Source of the DNA: Alicyclobacillus sp. SP_1
GTDB lineage: Bacteria; Bacillota; Bacilli; Alicyclobacillales; Alicyclobacillaceae
Direction: 5' to 3'
Assembly (NCBI RefSeq): GCF_024706985.1
Contig: NZ_JAMCCX010000013.1
Location: 1-64,000, forward strand
DNA: 64,000 nt
Part shown: positions 18,099 to 26,099 of the stretch, piece after piece
How positions within the stretch are numbered: position 1 is the stretch's first letter
How the letters are laid out: each line of letters begins with the position of its first letter
Translations under genes and position numbers: made by a program
The notes under the pieces: generated by a model
The model's input: only the letters and a program-made list of their open reading frames with translations
What the model was told of the DNA's origin: nothing
Database searches by the model: none

Positions 18099-18566
18099 TT
18101 GTCGTTGTGGCAGGTTTCTTTTTTGAGCTTGGCAGTCACTTCAGTGTTTGGACTCATTCTGTTTGTCGGGTATACGTTTCGCATTCGCATTCAGTATCCA
18201 CTGACGCTGGTGAGTTTGCATGTGGCGCTGGCCTCAGTCACGGTCGTCCTCTATACTCTCTCTACTATCCAGGTATTCTTGCACCCATCGGTCAGCTTTG
18301 GATTTCGATTGCTGATTCTTTTTGCCGATGTTGTGCTGCTAGCCACGTACATAACTGGCCTGACGTTCTTCATTCGTTTTGATGCCAAACGGAAGGGAAT
18401 GCGTCAGCATCTCATCGCAACACATCTCGTCATGGCGGGAGTGACGTTTATTTTTGTGACATCGGGGACGATAGCACTCGTAAAACCTACCGTGCCTGCA
18501 CACACGCTCTACGGACCCAATCGGTACGAAGTCCACAAATACGAGCAATTCCACCACATTCACTAG
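18099..18566 (+). CDS. four-helix membrane protein of unknown function
   Basis: 155 residues. Four hydrophobic helices can be drawn at about 5-25, 35-60, 65-90 and 105-128. The C-terminal tail is hydrophilic and ends in HKYEQFHHIH, a possible metal or heme contact but not a known motif. It is somewhat like small accessory membrane proteins near oxidases (DUF420-type), but the match is too weak to name. TTG start with AAGGTGG at 18085-18091. Confidence 0.6.
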   Translation: MSLWQVSFLSLAVTSVFGLILFVGYTFRIRIQYPLTLVSLHVALASVTVVLYTLSTIQVFLHPSVSFGFRLLILFADVVLLATYITGLTFFIRFDAKRKGMRQHLIATHLVMAGVTFIFVTSGTIALVKPTVPAHTLYGPNRYEVHKYEQFHHIH

Positions 18567-18649
18567 GAGGGTGTGTTGTTTACGTGCACACGTCCTGAAC
18601 TTTCGCTAGAATAGCGATAGAACTGATTTGAGTACTGGAGGATATTTTC

Positions 18650-19288
18650 ATGAGTGTCAGTGGTAAGCCCGGCAAACGTCGGTCATCGACTCGGTCGATG
18701 GTATTTGTTGTAGGCGTTGCGGTTCTGTTGCTTGTTGGGGCCTATATGGTGCCGATGCAGACGTCTCTGGGACAAGGTGTCACCGACCATGTGGTGATTG
18801 GCTGGCGTGGAGCCTATCGCCCTGCATCTCATCGGACAACCTTTGAGTTGCTCTACAACAATGGGACATACGCCAACATCACGCTCGGAACTGAAAATCC
18901 GGCCGACTTCAGTCAGCACGTGAGTGCGACGGAGTGGGTGACTCCGACCGACAGCGTTCAGTCGATTCGCTGGGCGGAACAGGCCAATCCCTCGGAGTTG
19001 TCTTATCTGCTCGGAACAAGTAACAATGCTCCACGTCCGTTTCATCCGTTTGCTGAAAGTCCGGTGGCCTACAGTGCGGCCCTCCTTCGGGTCTTGCAAA
19101 AAAATGATGTCAATCCGAAAGAATTTGGGGGACCCAACATTGTCCCTGGCAGTGTGCCGATTGCTTCGCTACCGAGCGGTGAACTGCAAATTGACACGAC
19201 CGCGGGGGGCAACAAGCTGGCGCAGTGCCAACCGGGGCAAACTCCTGCCGCTTTGGTCCGATTGATGTCTGTCAAAAAATCTTCCTGA
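18650..19288 (+). CDS. single-pass exported protein of unknown function
   Basis: 212 residues. A basic N-terminus (GKPGKRRSSTR) and one hydrophobic segment (MVFVVGVAVLLLVGAYMV) suggest a signal anchor. The external part starts with QTSLGQGVTDHVVIGWRG and has no recognised domain. It contains a single Cys in QCQPGQTP. GGAGGATATTTTC precedes the ATG. It is separated by 83 bases from the gene at 18099 and may share its transcript. Confidence 0.6.
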   Translation: MSVSGKPGKRRSSTRSMVFVVGVAVLLLVGAYMVPMQTSLGQGVTDHVVIGWRGAYRPASHRTTFELLYNNGTYANITLGTENPADFSQHVSATEWVTPTDSVQSIRWAEQANPSELSYLLGTSNNAPRPFHPFAESPVAYSAALLRVLQKNDVNPKEFGGPNIVPGSVPIASLPSGELQIDTTAGGNKLAQCQPGQTPAALVRLMSVKKSS

Positions 19289-19504
19289 GCTGACTGCAGA
19301 AGTGTTCTCGGCTCAAGAATCAACAAACGGTCCACTTTATTTCACCCGGTATTGCGGGGTCTGCGGGCAAGGGGGGTGTATGTTCCGTCCCCTGCCTCGC
19401 ATACCCGGACATATCATCGTGCCTCGTTGACGTCATGTTGAGTCTACATAAAATGGGTTAAAGTGATTTGAGGTTCTCCATCCACATTCCAACTTGGAGA
19501 ACGC

Positions 19505-20638
19505 TCATCCAAGTTGGGTGCGAATGGCTTTTTGTAGTGTTTTATAGGGGGTAAATGAATTTCGCGACCACGCTACGTCGCCTTCTTCGTCAATGATGGC
19601 AACTGTGGGAACACTGTTGACAGCGTATGCTTCACTGACCTCTCCTTTGGTGTCGACGAAGAGTGGCCACTTGGCCGGGAGTTTTTTTGCGTCCCAGGTA
19701 GCAACATGTTTGAGACTTGACTCAACAGGCAGTACGTCAATGAGCCGGATGGGTAATGTCGGGTCGTTTTGGTGTAGTTTCTCCAGAGTGCGCATTTCCG
19801 CTCCAAGGCCGGTCGCCCATGATGCGAGGAAAACATCAATTTGGGGCTTGCCGCTCTGGTAAGCCAGTTCTCCCATAGGTCTCCCGTTTTCGTACACTGG
19901 CAACTTGGATGGAGGTGGTCCGGCGGTGGGCGGAGTCACTGCCACGGAACTTTTCAGCGACGCACTGGGCAAAAGTTGCACTAAACTCTCAGCAAATTCG
20001 TCCGTCTGCGACTGACCTGTGACGTAGTCGGGTGCTACCGTGTATTTGCGAGTTTCCTGGCCTTTTTCGTTGAGCACGTAGACCACTGGCGACTCTTCTA
20101 CTTCGCCAGTACGAATGGAGGTTGCCACTCCGTACTTGCGCCAGACCGTCTTGAGGGTTTGGTCTGGCCCACTAAGCATCTCCCAGTTACCTTGCAACTG
20201 ATGAGACGTCTGGTAGTGCATGAGAACCTGGTTTGCTTGTTGGGTTGGATTGGCGGTGACAGCAGCAAGTACAACCTGGCTTCGTGCGGATGGATTCAGT
20301 AGCTTCACGGCGTGGGACATCTCGTTTAAGAGCAAAGGGGTGGCTGTGGTGTCGTCTGGATTGACGAATGTCAAGAGAACGACTTTCCCCTGCCACTGGC
20401 TCGGACCGACCATTTGATGCAGTTGATTGTGCAACTGGAAGGCTGGAGCTGGTTGGTTGTTTAATTTGGTCCCTGCATCCATGGCGATGGATGCTGTACC
20501 CGCTGGTGCGGGAGCTATCGCTACGGTAGAAGGAGCAGACTCAGAAAAGGTGTGGTATAGTCCATAGATTATGCCTATACCGAGAACGACGCTGATGACA
20601 GGAAGACTCCACTCTTTTAGTCCTTTAGATTCTGACAC
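19505..20638 (-). CDS. Sco1-like / TlpA-like fusion protein without cysteines
   Basis: A 377-residue protein with an N-terminal membrane anchor (about 12-27) and two thioredoxin-fold domains outside. Domain 1 (about 62-225) follows the Sco1/SenC layout (PAFQLHNQ, GKVVLLTFVNPDD, MLSGPDQTLKTVWRKYGV, SPVVYVLNEKGQ). Domain 2 (about 240-377) follows TlpA/ResA (PQIDVFLASWATG, AEMRTLEKL, NSVPTVAIIDEEG). Sco proteins insert copper into oxidase subunit II and TlpA reduces thiols. Here the Sco CPxxC position reads N93-PDD-T97, the Sco copper histidine before SPVVYVL is Glu, and TlpA WCxxC reads W274-A-T-G-L. There is no cysteine anywhere. It is divergent from the oxidase operon. GTG start. Confidence 0.8.
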   Translation of the reverse strand: MSESKGLKEWSLPVISVVLGIGIIYGLYHTFSESAPSTVAIAPAPAGTASIAMDAGTKLNNQPAPAFQLHNQLHQMVGPSQWQGKVVLLTFVNPDDTTATPLLLNEMSHAVKLLNPSARSQVVLAAVTANPTQQANQVLMHYQTSHQLQGNWEMLSGPDQTLKTVWRKYGVATSIRTGEVEESPVVYVLNEKGQETRKYTVAPDYVTGQSQTDEFAESLVQLLPSASLKSSVAVTPPTAGPPPSKLPVYENGRPMGELAYQSGKPQIDVFLASWATGLGAEMRTLEKLHQNDPTLPIRLIDVLPVESSLKHVATWDAKKLPAKWPLFVDTKGEVSEAYAVNSVPTVAIIDEEGDVAWSRNSFTPYKTLQKAIRTQLG

Positions 20639-20783
20639 ACTGTTTCACCCAATCTTTCTGTTAGTGCCAACGGCTAGCATTTACTCTTCGGTATATCATG
20701 CTCCCTCATGAATTACAATCCAATCATAACGGTCAAAAAGCCAATGTGTGTTCACATTTGAGACACAAATGTATGTCGAACAT

Positions 20784-20811
20784 TTGACATTCGTGGCAAA
20801 GACGATACACT
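20784..20811 (+). promoter_or_regulatory. promoter for the oxidase cluster
   Basis: TTGACA at 20784-20789 and TACACT at 20806-20811, 16-base spacer. Transcription from here gives a leader of about 270 bases before the first gene at 21091. Confidence 0.6.
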
Positions 20812-21090
20812 AGAGATGCGTTTTTTGTGTCCCACTATCGAGAGAGAAGTGCTGTACATAGCTTCACTATTAATTTTCTCTCGCATTGTCTACGTACAAG
20901 GCTTTACCCCTTCTGGTTTGTTGGCCGTTGGCCCTTCAGCGACTGCTTTTCTTTCGGAGCAGCCACTTTCCACTTACAGTACATGAAGTCTGCGTTTTTT
21001 GCGTCGGATGCATGGTGGTGGGGCGGTGTGCCTTTTTTGTGTCCCAGCCATCGCTGACAGGGTGAAAGATTGTTAGGGGGTGAAGAGTCG
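20812..21090 (+). other. long 5' leader of the oxidase cluster with direct repeats
   Basis: No convincing gene is present. The 14-mer TTTTTTGTGTCCCA occurs at 20821-20834 and again at 21033-21046, and GCGTTTTTTGCGTC lies at about 20994. A small hairpin (CTGCT...AGCAG) lies near 20943-20963. The repeats could be binding sites or part of RNA regulation. Confidence 0.4.
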
Positions 21091-21651
21091 ATGACATGGC
21101 GTTCCAGATTGAATGTTGCCGGGGTCATGGTTGTGGCCCTTGGCGTGAGTGCACTGGCGACCGGGTGTTCCACAACTAACCCGAACACGCTGTCGAAGTT
21201 TTTGACCGTCAATACCAGTGCTCACACAGTGAACGTCGAACTGATTGCCGGATACACGCCGGAAAACGACTATCTCAATTTTGACGGGTTTGCGCATGGT
21301 CAGTTGGTGGTCACCGTTCCAACCGGATACAAGGTGAACTTTGACTACTACAACAATGCCGGCATCCCGGTTGATATTGGGGTATACGGGTCGAAATACG
21401 GAAAATTGGCATTTGCCAAGGCCGGAGATTCGATTCGAGACATCATGCTCAACCCGGATTCTATTCCGTCGGCCATCGCTCCGGGAACATCGGAGAACAT
21501 CAAGTTTACGGCAGACCGGTCCGGCACGTTCAAAATCGCGAATTATCTAAGTAGATACCAAATGTTCCAAACTCATCCTTACGACGATTTGGGGATGTGG
21601 GCCACGCTGAAAGTCGTCAACGGCGCTACGCCGAGTATCTCGGTGTCGTGA
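21091..21651 (+). CDS. sulfocyanin-like lipoprotein lacking most copper ligands
   Basis: 186 residues. Lipobox A-T-G-C26, then a cupredoxin-like domain with the sulfocyanin pattern: NFDGFAHGQLVVTVPTGYKV, NNAGIPVDIGVY, IAPGTSENIKFTADRSGTFK and a C-terminal THPYDDLGMWATLKV. Active sulfocyanins have His in the PH motif, then Cys, His and Met near the C-terminus. Here the first His position reads V94 in GIPVD, no Cys exists apart from the lipid-modified one, and only H162 and M169 could remain. It should fold like a blue copper protein but not hold type 1 copper. ATG at 21091 follows AGGGGGTG. First gene of the oxidase operon. Confidence 0.7.
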   Translation: MTWRSRLNVAGVMVVALGVSALATGCSTTNPNTLSKFLTVNTSAHTVNVELIAGYTPENDYLNFDGFAHGQLVVTVPTGYKVNFDYYNNAGIPVDIGVYGSKYGKLAFAKAGDSIRDIMLNPDSIPSAIAPGTSENIKFTADRSGTFKIANYLSRYQMFQTHPYDDLGMWATLKVVNGATPSISVS

Positions 21652-21667
21652 GAAAGGAGGACTCGCA

Positions 21668-22306
21668 ATGTCAGATAATCTTGTGAACCAACCTGAAGAC
21701 CCGGAAGTAGAGGATTGGAGTCGCCGACAGTTTTTGATAGGTGCGGGAGGAGCATTGGCGGTAGGCGCAGCGGCGTTAGCGGTCAACTCGCATATCGGTC
21801 GATTTTTTTACAACCTCTCGATGCCAGCAGTGCAAAAAGGCTTGATTCATGTTCATGAAGCGGACTTTTACTTCTTACCGAACAAAATGACTTGGCGAGT
21901 CGGCGACCGCATTACCATCAAGCAGCACAATGAGAGCGTCTCTCGTTATCACGAGATGCAAATTGGCCGCGGATTTGATTCCGTTCAAACCTTGCTCGGC
22001 ACGCAGCGGCAGCAGTTCAAGACCGACTTCTGGGATGGTGTTCACGTGACCATTCTCGATGCACACGCAGTCGATAATTTAGTAACTCACCACGCTATCG
22101 TCAAATGTGATGTATCACCTCATCCGTGGCTTTTGACGGGACCTGGTTTAGGTAATTTCAGCCCAACCTTGGAGCCGGGCGGCTGGGTGATGTATGAATT
22201 CACCGTTCCTGACAAGCCGGGTATCTGGCACTATGGATGCTTCGTGCAAGGCTATATTCATTACGAGGAAGGCATGAAAGGCACGATTCACATTCTGCCT
22301 GCATAA
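21668..22306 (+). CDS. Tat-exported cupredoxin-domain protein
   Basis: 212 residues. The twin-arginine signal W-S-R19-R20-Q-F-L-I-G and a hydrophobic stretch precede a cupredoxin domain (EADFYFLPNKMTWRVGDR ... YEFTVPDKPGIWHYGCFVQ). The type 1 copper ligands look complete: H95, C191, H198 and M203 in GCFVQGYIHYEEGM. Export by Tat suggests folding with cofactor before export, and the window has a Tat operon at 30759-31805. It lies 16 bases after the sulfocyanin-like gene and upstream of oxidase subunit II. It is therefore the likely electron carrier to the oxidase. Confidence 0.8.
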   Translation: MSDNLVNQPEDPEVEDWSRRQFLIGAGGALAVGAAALAVNSHIGRFFYNLSMPAVQKGLIHVHEADFYFLPNKMTWRVGDRITIKQHNESVSRYHEMQIGRGFDSVQTLLGTQRQQFKTDFWDGVHVTILDAHAVDNLVTHHAIVKCDVSPHPWLLTGPGLGNFSPTLEPGGWVMYEFTVPDKPGIWHYGCFVQGYIHYEEGMKGTIHILPA

Positions 22307-22376
22307 ATCGCCTTCCACATGAATTTCGTCGCAGAGCGGTATTGCTAATTTGTGAGGCGTAAAGGAGGGCGGAATT

Positions 22377-23189
22377 GTGAAAGACGCCGTGAAATTCGGA
22401 GTTATCTGGGTTATTTTGAGTGCCATTTTAGAATGGTGCGTCTATCTCGTTCGGCACATGTTCTATACCACAGCAACGATACAAGCCGTCGATGGACAAC
22501 ACGCCGCAGATTTCATTTTCTACGTAGTGACACCCATCTTTGCTTTCGTGGTACTGATGCTGATTTTTGGCTTTACGCAGTTTCGTCGGCGCCGCAACGA
22601 CAAAGGCGGTAATAGCCCGCACCAGTTCCGGACCAATCGTGCCTTTGTAGGGATTTGGATTGGTGTGTCGCTCGTCGTCAACCTCTTTCTGTTTGTTCAT
22701 CCGACGGCTTCTGCTATGGAGAACTATTGGAATCAATCCGTCGAGTATCAAAAGAGCCCGAATCTTCTCGTAGTCGATGTTTACGCGCGGCAATGGCAGT
22801 GGATGTACTCTTATCCACAGTACGGCATCGCGAATGCAGTGAACAGTGCTGGCAACGGCGAATTGGTTTTGCCTGTTGACCGCCCTGTCCAGTTTGTACT
22901 TCGCTCCTATGACTTCAATCATTATTACGACGTGGAAGCGGATGTTATCCACTCCTTCTGGATTCCTGCCTTTGGCTGGAAGACGGACGTTATTCCTGGC
23001 GAAACTCGCTACGAGTACGCGTATCCAACGGAACTAGGAAGCACCGCAGAGAATCAAATGTTCCGCGTGCAGTGCGCAGAAGTCTGTGGGCCAGGTCACC
23101 CGTATATGTACACCGGGATGAAAGTGGTTACAGCATCGCAGTTCAGCGCCTGGATTCAGAAACAGAAAAAACTGCAGTCTTCATCCTGA
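22377..23189 (+). CDS. ctaC: cytochrome c oxidase subunit II (CuA protein)
   Basis: 270 residues. Two N-terminal helices and an external cupredoxin domain with the electron-entry aromatic patch RQWQWMYSYP. All CuA ligands are present: H192 (IHSFW), C233, E235, C237, H241 and M244 in QCAEVCGPGHPYM. There is no fused cytochrome c domain, so electrons must come from a separate carrier, plausibly the cupredoxin encoded upstream. GTG start at 22377 with AAAGGAGGGCGG. Part of the operon with subunits I and III. Confidence 0.93.
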   Translation: MKDAVKFGVIWVILSAILEWCVYLVRHMFYTTATIQAVDGQHAADFIFYVVTPIFAFVVLMLIFGFTQFRRRRNDKGGNSPHQFRTNRAFVGIWIGVSLVVNLFLFVHPTASAMENYWNQSVEYQKSPNLLVVDVYARQWQWMYSYPQYGIANAVNSAGNGELVLPVDRPVQFVLRSYDFNHYYDVEADVIHSFWIPAFGWKTDVIPGETRYEYAYPTELGSTAENQMFRVQCAEVCGPGHPYMYTGMKVVTASQFSAWIQKQKKLQSSS

Positions 23190-23231
23190 CACTTGCCGCT
23201 TACTTCACTGTAGAGATTGGAGGGAAATTCG

Positions 23232-25079
23232 TTGAGTTCCATTCCCCAAACGGGCGTTGATACGGGTCGACCGCTGACGCGCCGATACAAAAGAATGGCC
23301 CCGGTCCTGCGCGGATTGTTGTGGGCGCTGATTGGCTACATGGTCGTGGACATGATTGTTGCATTTCTCGATCCAGGCCCGACACACAGCCTATTCAACT
23401 TAGTTTCTCTGACATTCGCCTGGGTTGGTGGCGTGGTTGGTTGGACACTAGGAATCGGTACATGGGAGTCTGTCGTCCGTCCTGCTTTCGGATATCCAAT
23501 GAAATGGAAAGAAACGGTTGGCTGGCGGCGGTATTTTGAGTACAGTACGAATCACAAGGTCATCGGCATTCAGTACATGGTGTCTTCGCTCGGCGGTTTC
23601 ATCATTGCCGGAACCGCAGCCATGCTCATGCGCTTGCAGCTCATGGACGACCGCATGTGGTTCTTCCCCTACAGTAAATACTACTTGGTGACAGTTGGTA
23701 TTCACGGTACCATCATGATGTTCTCAGTGGCCACCGTGTTCATGGTCGGTGGACTTGGCAACTACCTTATCCCCATGATGGTCGGCTCCAATACGAGCGC
23801 GTTCTCTCGCCTGTCGGGAGTCAGTGTCTGGTTTGTCCCGGCTGGTATCTTGACGGTCGCCTTCAGCCCTCTCCTCGGTGCATGGACGACTGGCTGGCGT
23901 GGGTATGAACCACTCGCGTCTCAGGATGGGTCAGGCATCATCTACTACTATCTCGGAGTCTTCATTCTCCTCATGTCGTCCTTGATTGTGGCGGCGAATC
24001 TTGTTGCCACCATCGTCTTTCGTCGAGCCCCAGGACTCACCTGGAACCGCTTGCCGATGTACGCATGGGGCATGTTGGCTGTCTCGTTCTTGAACCTCAT
24101 CTGGATTCCCGAAATCATGATGACGTTCGTCATGGCACTACTGGATAAGATAGTCCCCTTGCCGATGTTTCAATCGACGGGTAGCCCGCTGGTCTATCTC
24201 CAGATGTTTTGGCTCTTTGGTCATCCGGAGGTCTACATTGTCGTTGTTCCAGCACTAGCTCTGTGGATGGAAATCATTCCAGTCATGGGCAGAAAGACGC
24301 TCTTTGCTCGTCAGTGGGGCGTCATTGGCTTGGTGTTCGTCATGCTCTTATCCGGTATGGTTTGGGCGCATCACTTATTCCCGACGCAGCAAAATGCGAC
24401 CATTCTCCCGTTCTCCTTCTTTACCGAGATGATTTCCATTCCGACCGGATTTGCGTTCATGGTGTCTATCGGAACCATGTGGAAGTCGAAGATGCGACTG
24501 AACACGCCATCCATTCTTATCATGATGAGCATGTTCAACTTCTTAATTGGTGGATTGACGGGCGTGTTCTTGGCGGATCCCGCTGTCAACATGCAACTTC
24601 ACGACACGTTTTTCGTAGTGGGTCACTTCCACTACACAATCATCGGCGGCATGGTGTTCTCCTCGTTTGCAGCGATGTACTACTATCTACCGAAGTTCTC
24701 GGGCCGCATGTACAACGAGAAGTGGGCGCAGTTGGGGGTATATTGGATTTTCCTCGCGTTCAACGCGACGTTCTTCCAATTCTTTATCCTCGGACTTCGT
24801 GGTATGAACCGTTGGGTGCCAGTTTATCCGGCTTACCTGCGCGCTCAGAACTTCGAAGTCTCAATCTTTGCTTTCCTATTAGGGTTTGGCTTTCTCTACA
24901 ATATCATCTACATCATCTATGTATGGCGTAGAGGAGAGAAAGTCGACGAAAATCCGTGGCAGTCGAAGACGCTGGAATGGACGACTTCATCCCCGCCAGC
25001 GGACATTAGTTTCGAAGAAATTCCCACGGTTACCGAGGGATTCTACGATTACAGTGATGGCGTTTCTACGGAGTCATAA
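23232..25079 (+). CDS. ctaD: heme-copper oxidase subunit I
   Basis: 615 residues. All heme and CuB ligands are visible: GIHGTIMMF (low-spin heme His), GHPEVY (CuB His with the cross-linking Tyr), WAHHLFPTQ (CuB His pair) and VGHFHYT (heme a3 and low-spin heme). It catalyses O2 reduction coupled to proton pumping. Two features are odd. About 100 residues, including two extra hydrophobic segments, precede the canonical TNHKVIGIQY start. The K-channel lysine of PTG-x-K is Ala in PTGFAFMVSIGTMW, with spacing to TMW conserved. TTG at 23232 is favoured by the RBS GGAGGGA at 23218-23225. Confidence 0.93.
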   Translation: MSSIPQTGVDTGRPLTRRYKRMAPVLRGLLWALIGYMVVDMIVAFLDPGPTHSLFNLVSLTFAWVGGVVGWTLGIGTWESVVRPAFGYPMKWKETVGWRRYFEYSTNHKVIGIQYMVSSLGGFIIAGTAAMLMRLQLMDDRMWFFPYSKYYLVTVGIHGTIMMFSVATVFMVGGLGNYLIPMMVGSNTSAFSRLSGVSVWFVPAGILTVAFSPLLGAWTTGWRGYEPLASQDGSGIIYYYLGVFILLMSSLIVAANLVATIVFRRAPGLTWNRLPMYAWGMLAVSFLNLIWIPEIMMTFVMALLDKIVPLPMFQSTGSPLVYLQMFWLFGHPEVYIVVVPALALWMEIIPVMGRKTLFARQWGVIGLVFVMLLSGMVWAHHLFPTQQNATILPFSFFTEMISIPTGFAFMVSIGTMWKSKMRLNTPSILIMMSMFNFLIGGLTGVFLADPAVNMQLHDTFFVVGHFHYTIIGGMVFSSFAAMYYYLPKFSGRMYNEKWAQLGVYWIFLAFNATFFQFFILGLRGMNRWVPVYPAYLRAQNFEVSIFAFLLGFGFLYNIIYIIYVWRRGEKVDENPWQSKTLEWTTSSPPADISFEEIPTVTEGFYDYSDGVSTES

Positions 25080-25109
25080 GCCACGCTTCTGAGGAAAGGA
25101 GGAGAATCA

Positions 25110-25709
25110 ATGAGCACGAACATCGAGCCAAATTTCGAAAACCCAACCGAACGCGTCTTGTATCCTATGCAATATGAGTTGGACAAAGAGGAACAGATGC
25201 GTCTGCGCGGCGGACTGACCTTGTGGCTCATCAGCATGAGTATTCCTATGGTCCTTCTGTACGAGCTGCGCTATGTTATTTCGGGGAAATACGTTGCCCC
25301 GAACGCCAACTGGCTGCTCGGGTTGCTTGGTCTCGTCGCTATGGTGATAGCTGGGTTGCTGACGAGCGCCGCCGTTCGTTCTGCAAAGAGACACAACCAG
25401 CGAGCCATCCTCATTCAGACGGGTTGGGCGTTCTGGTTTGCCCTTGCGGCGATGGTTTTGGTCGGTTGGCAGGTGTGCGACCGTACCATCAATCCCATCA
25501 GTCACTTTGGTGAGATGTTCTTCGTCTGCCAGGGTACCGGTGCTTTCTATATTCTCACTACCATCATTGCGGTACTGGCACTGCGCGGGCGCGTGAAGAG
25601 GTTGGCCGGGAGCATCAAGAATTATTGGGGCGCTTCTGCAACCAACGCTTTTGTCTGGTACGTCTGCGTATTCTGGGCTCTGCTCTATTTACTGATATAC
25701 TGGCTATAG
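25110..25709 (+). CDS. ctaE: cytochrome c oxidase subunit III
   Basis: 199 residues with five predicted helices and the family features RLRGGLTLWLISMS, LTSAAVRSAKRHNQ and a C-terminal WYVCVFWALLYLLIYWL. Subunit III stabilises the oxidase core and proton uptake. AAAGGAGGAG precedes the ATG. It lies 30 bases after subunit I. Confidence 0.88.
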   Translation: MSTNIEPNFENPTERVLYPMQYELDKEEQMRLRGGLTLWLISMSIPMVLLYELRYVISGKYVAPNANWLLGLLGLVAMVIAGLLTSAAVRSAKRHNQRAILIQTGWAFWFALAAMVLVGWQVCDRTINPISHFGEMFFVCQGTGAFYILTTIIAVLALRGRVKRLAGSIKNYWGASATNAFVWYVCVFWALLYLLIYWL

Positions 25710-25717
25710 TACGTGGC

Positions 25718-25750
25718 GTGCATCGACGGGGGAGCGCTCCGTCGGTGCAC
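25718..25750 (+). other. intra-operon stem-loop
   Basis: GTGCATCGACGG (25718-25729) pairs with CCGTCGGTGCAC (25739-25750), one mismatch. It lies between subunit III and the small membrane gene and has no T run. It is probably a processing or stability element rather than a terminator. Confidence 0.45.
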
Positions 25751-25866
25751 AACCAGACGGAATAGGCGACACATGCGCGAGCGTGTTCACTTTACACATG
25801 CGGGTGAAGGATGGAAGCAAGCGCTTTTAGAGCAGATTGGCAAACGTAAAGGAGGGAGCACAGACA

Positions 25867-26097
25867 ATGGAACATTTCTGGCCCACACTTCCCTATATCA
25901 TCCCAACGTCTCAAGGTCTGCCGCTCTGGTGGAGTATCTTGTGGTGGATTTTCCAAATTGCCATTATGTCCACTTTGCTCTGGATTGTCACTCGTTGGGC
26001 ACTCCGGGTGGACCGGGAACTGAATCTCGACGGTAAGACAAAACCGCATGAAAAGAAAAAGACGACGACCGATGGCGGTCGGTCCATCGACGTCTAA
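25867..26097 (+). CDS. small membrane protein, possible oxidase subunit IV
   Basis: 76 residues with one strong helix (LWWSILWWIFQIAIMSTLLWIV) and a charged Lys-rich tail. GGAGGGAGC at 25852-25860 supports the ATG. Position and size fit a small accessory subunit of the oxidase, but the sequence shows no diagnostic motif. Confidence 0.7.
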   Translation: MEHFWPTLPYIIPTSQGLPLWWSILWWIFQIAIMSTLLWIVTRWALRVDRELNLDGKTKPHEKKKTTTDGGRSIDV

Positions 26098-26099
26098 TA

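Noticed and set aside
20827-21057. Small leader peptide before the sulfocyanin-like gene
   Set aside because: Translation has no membrane or attenuation-like codon pattern and no RBS.
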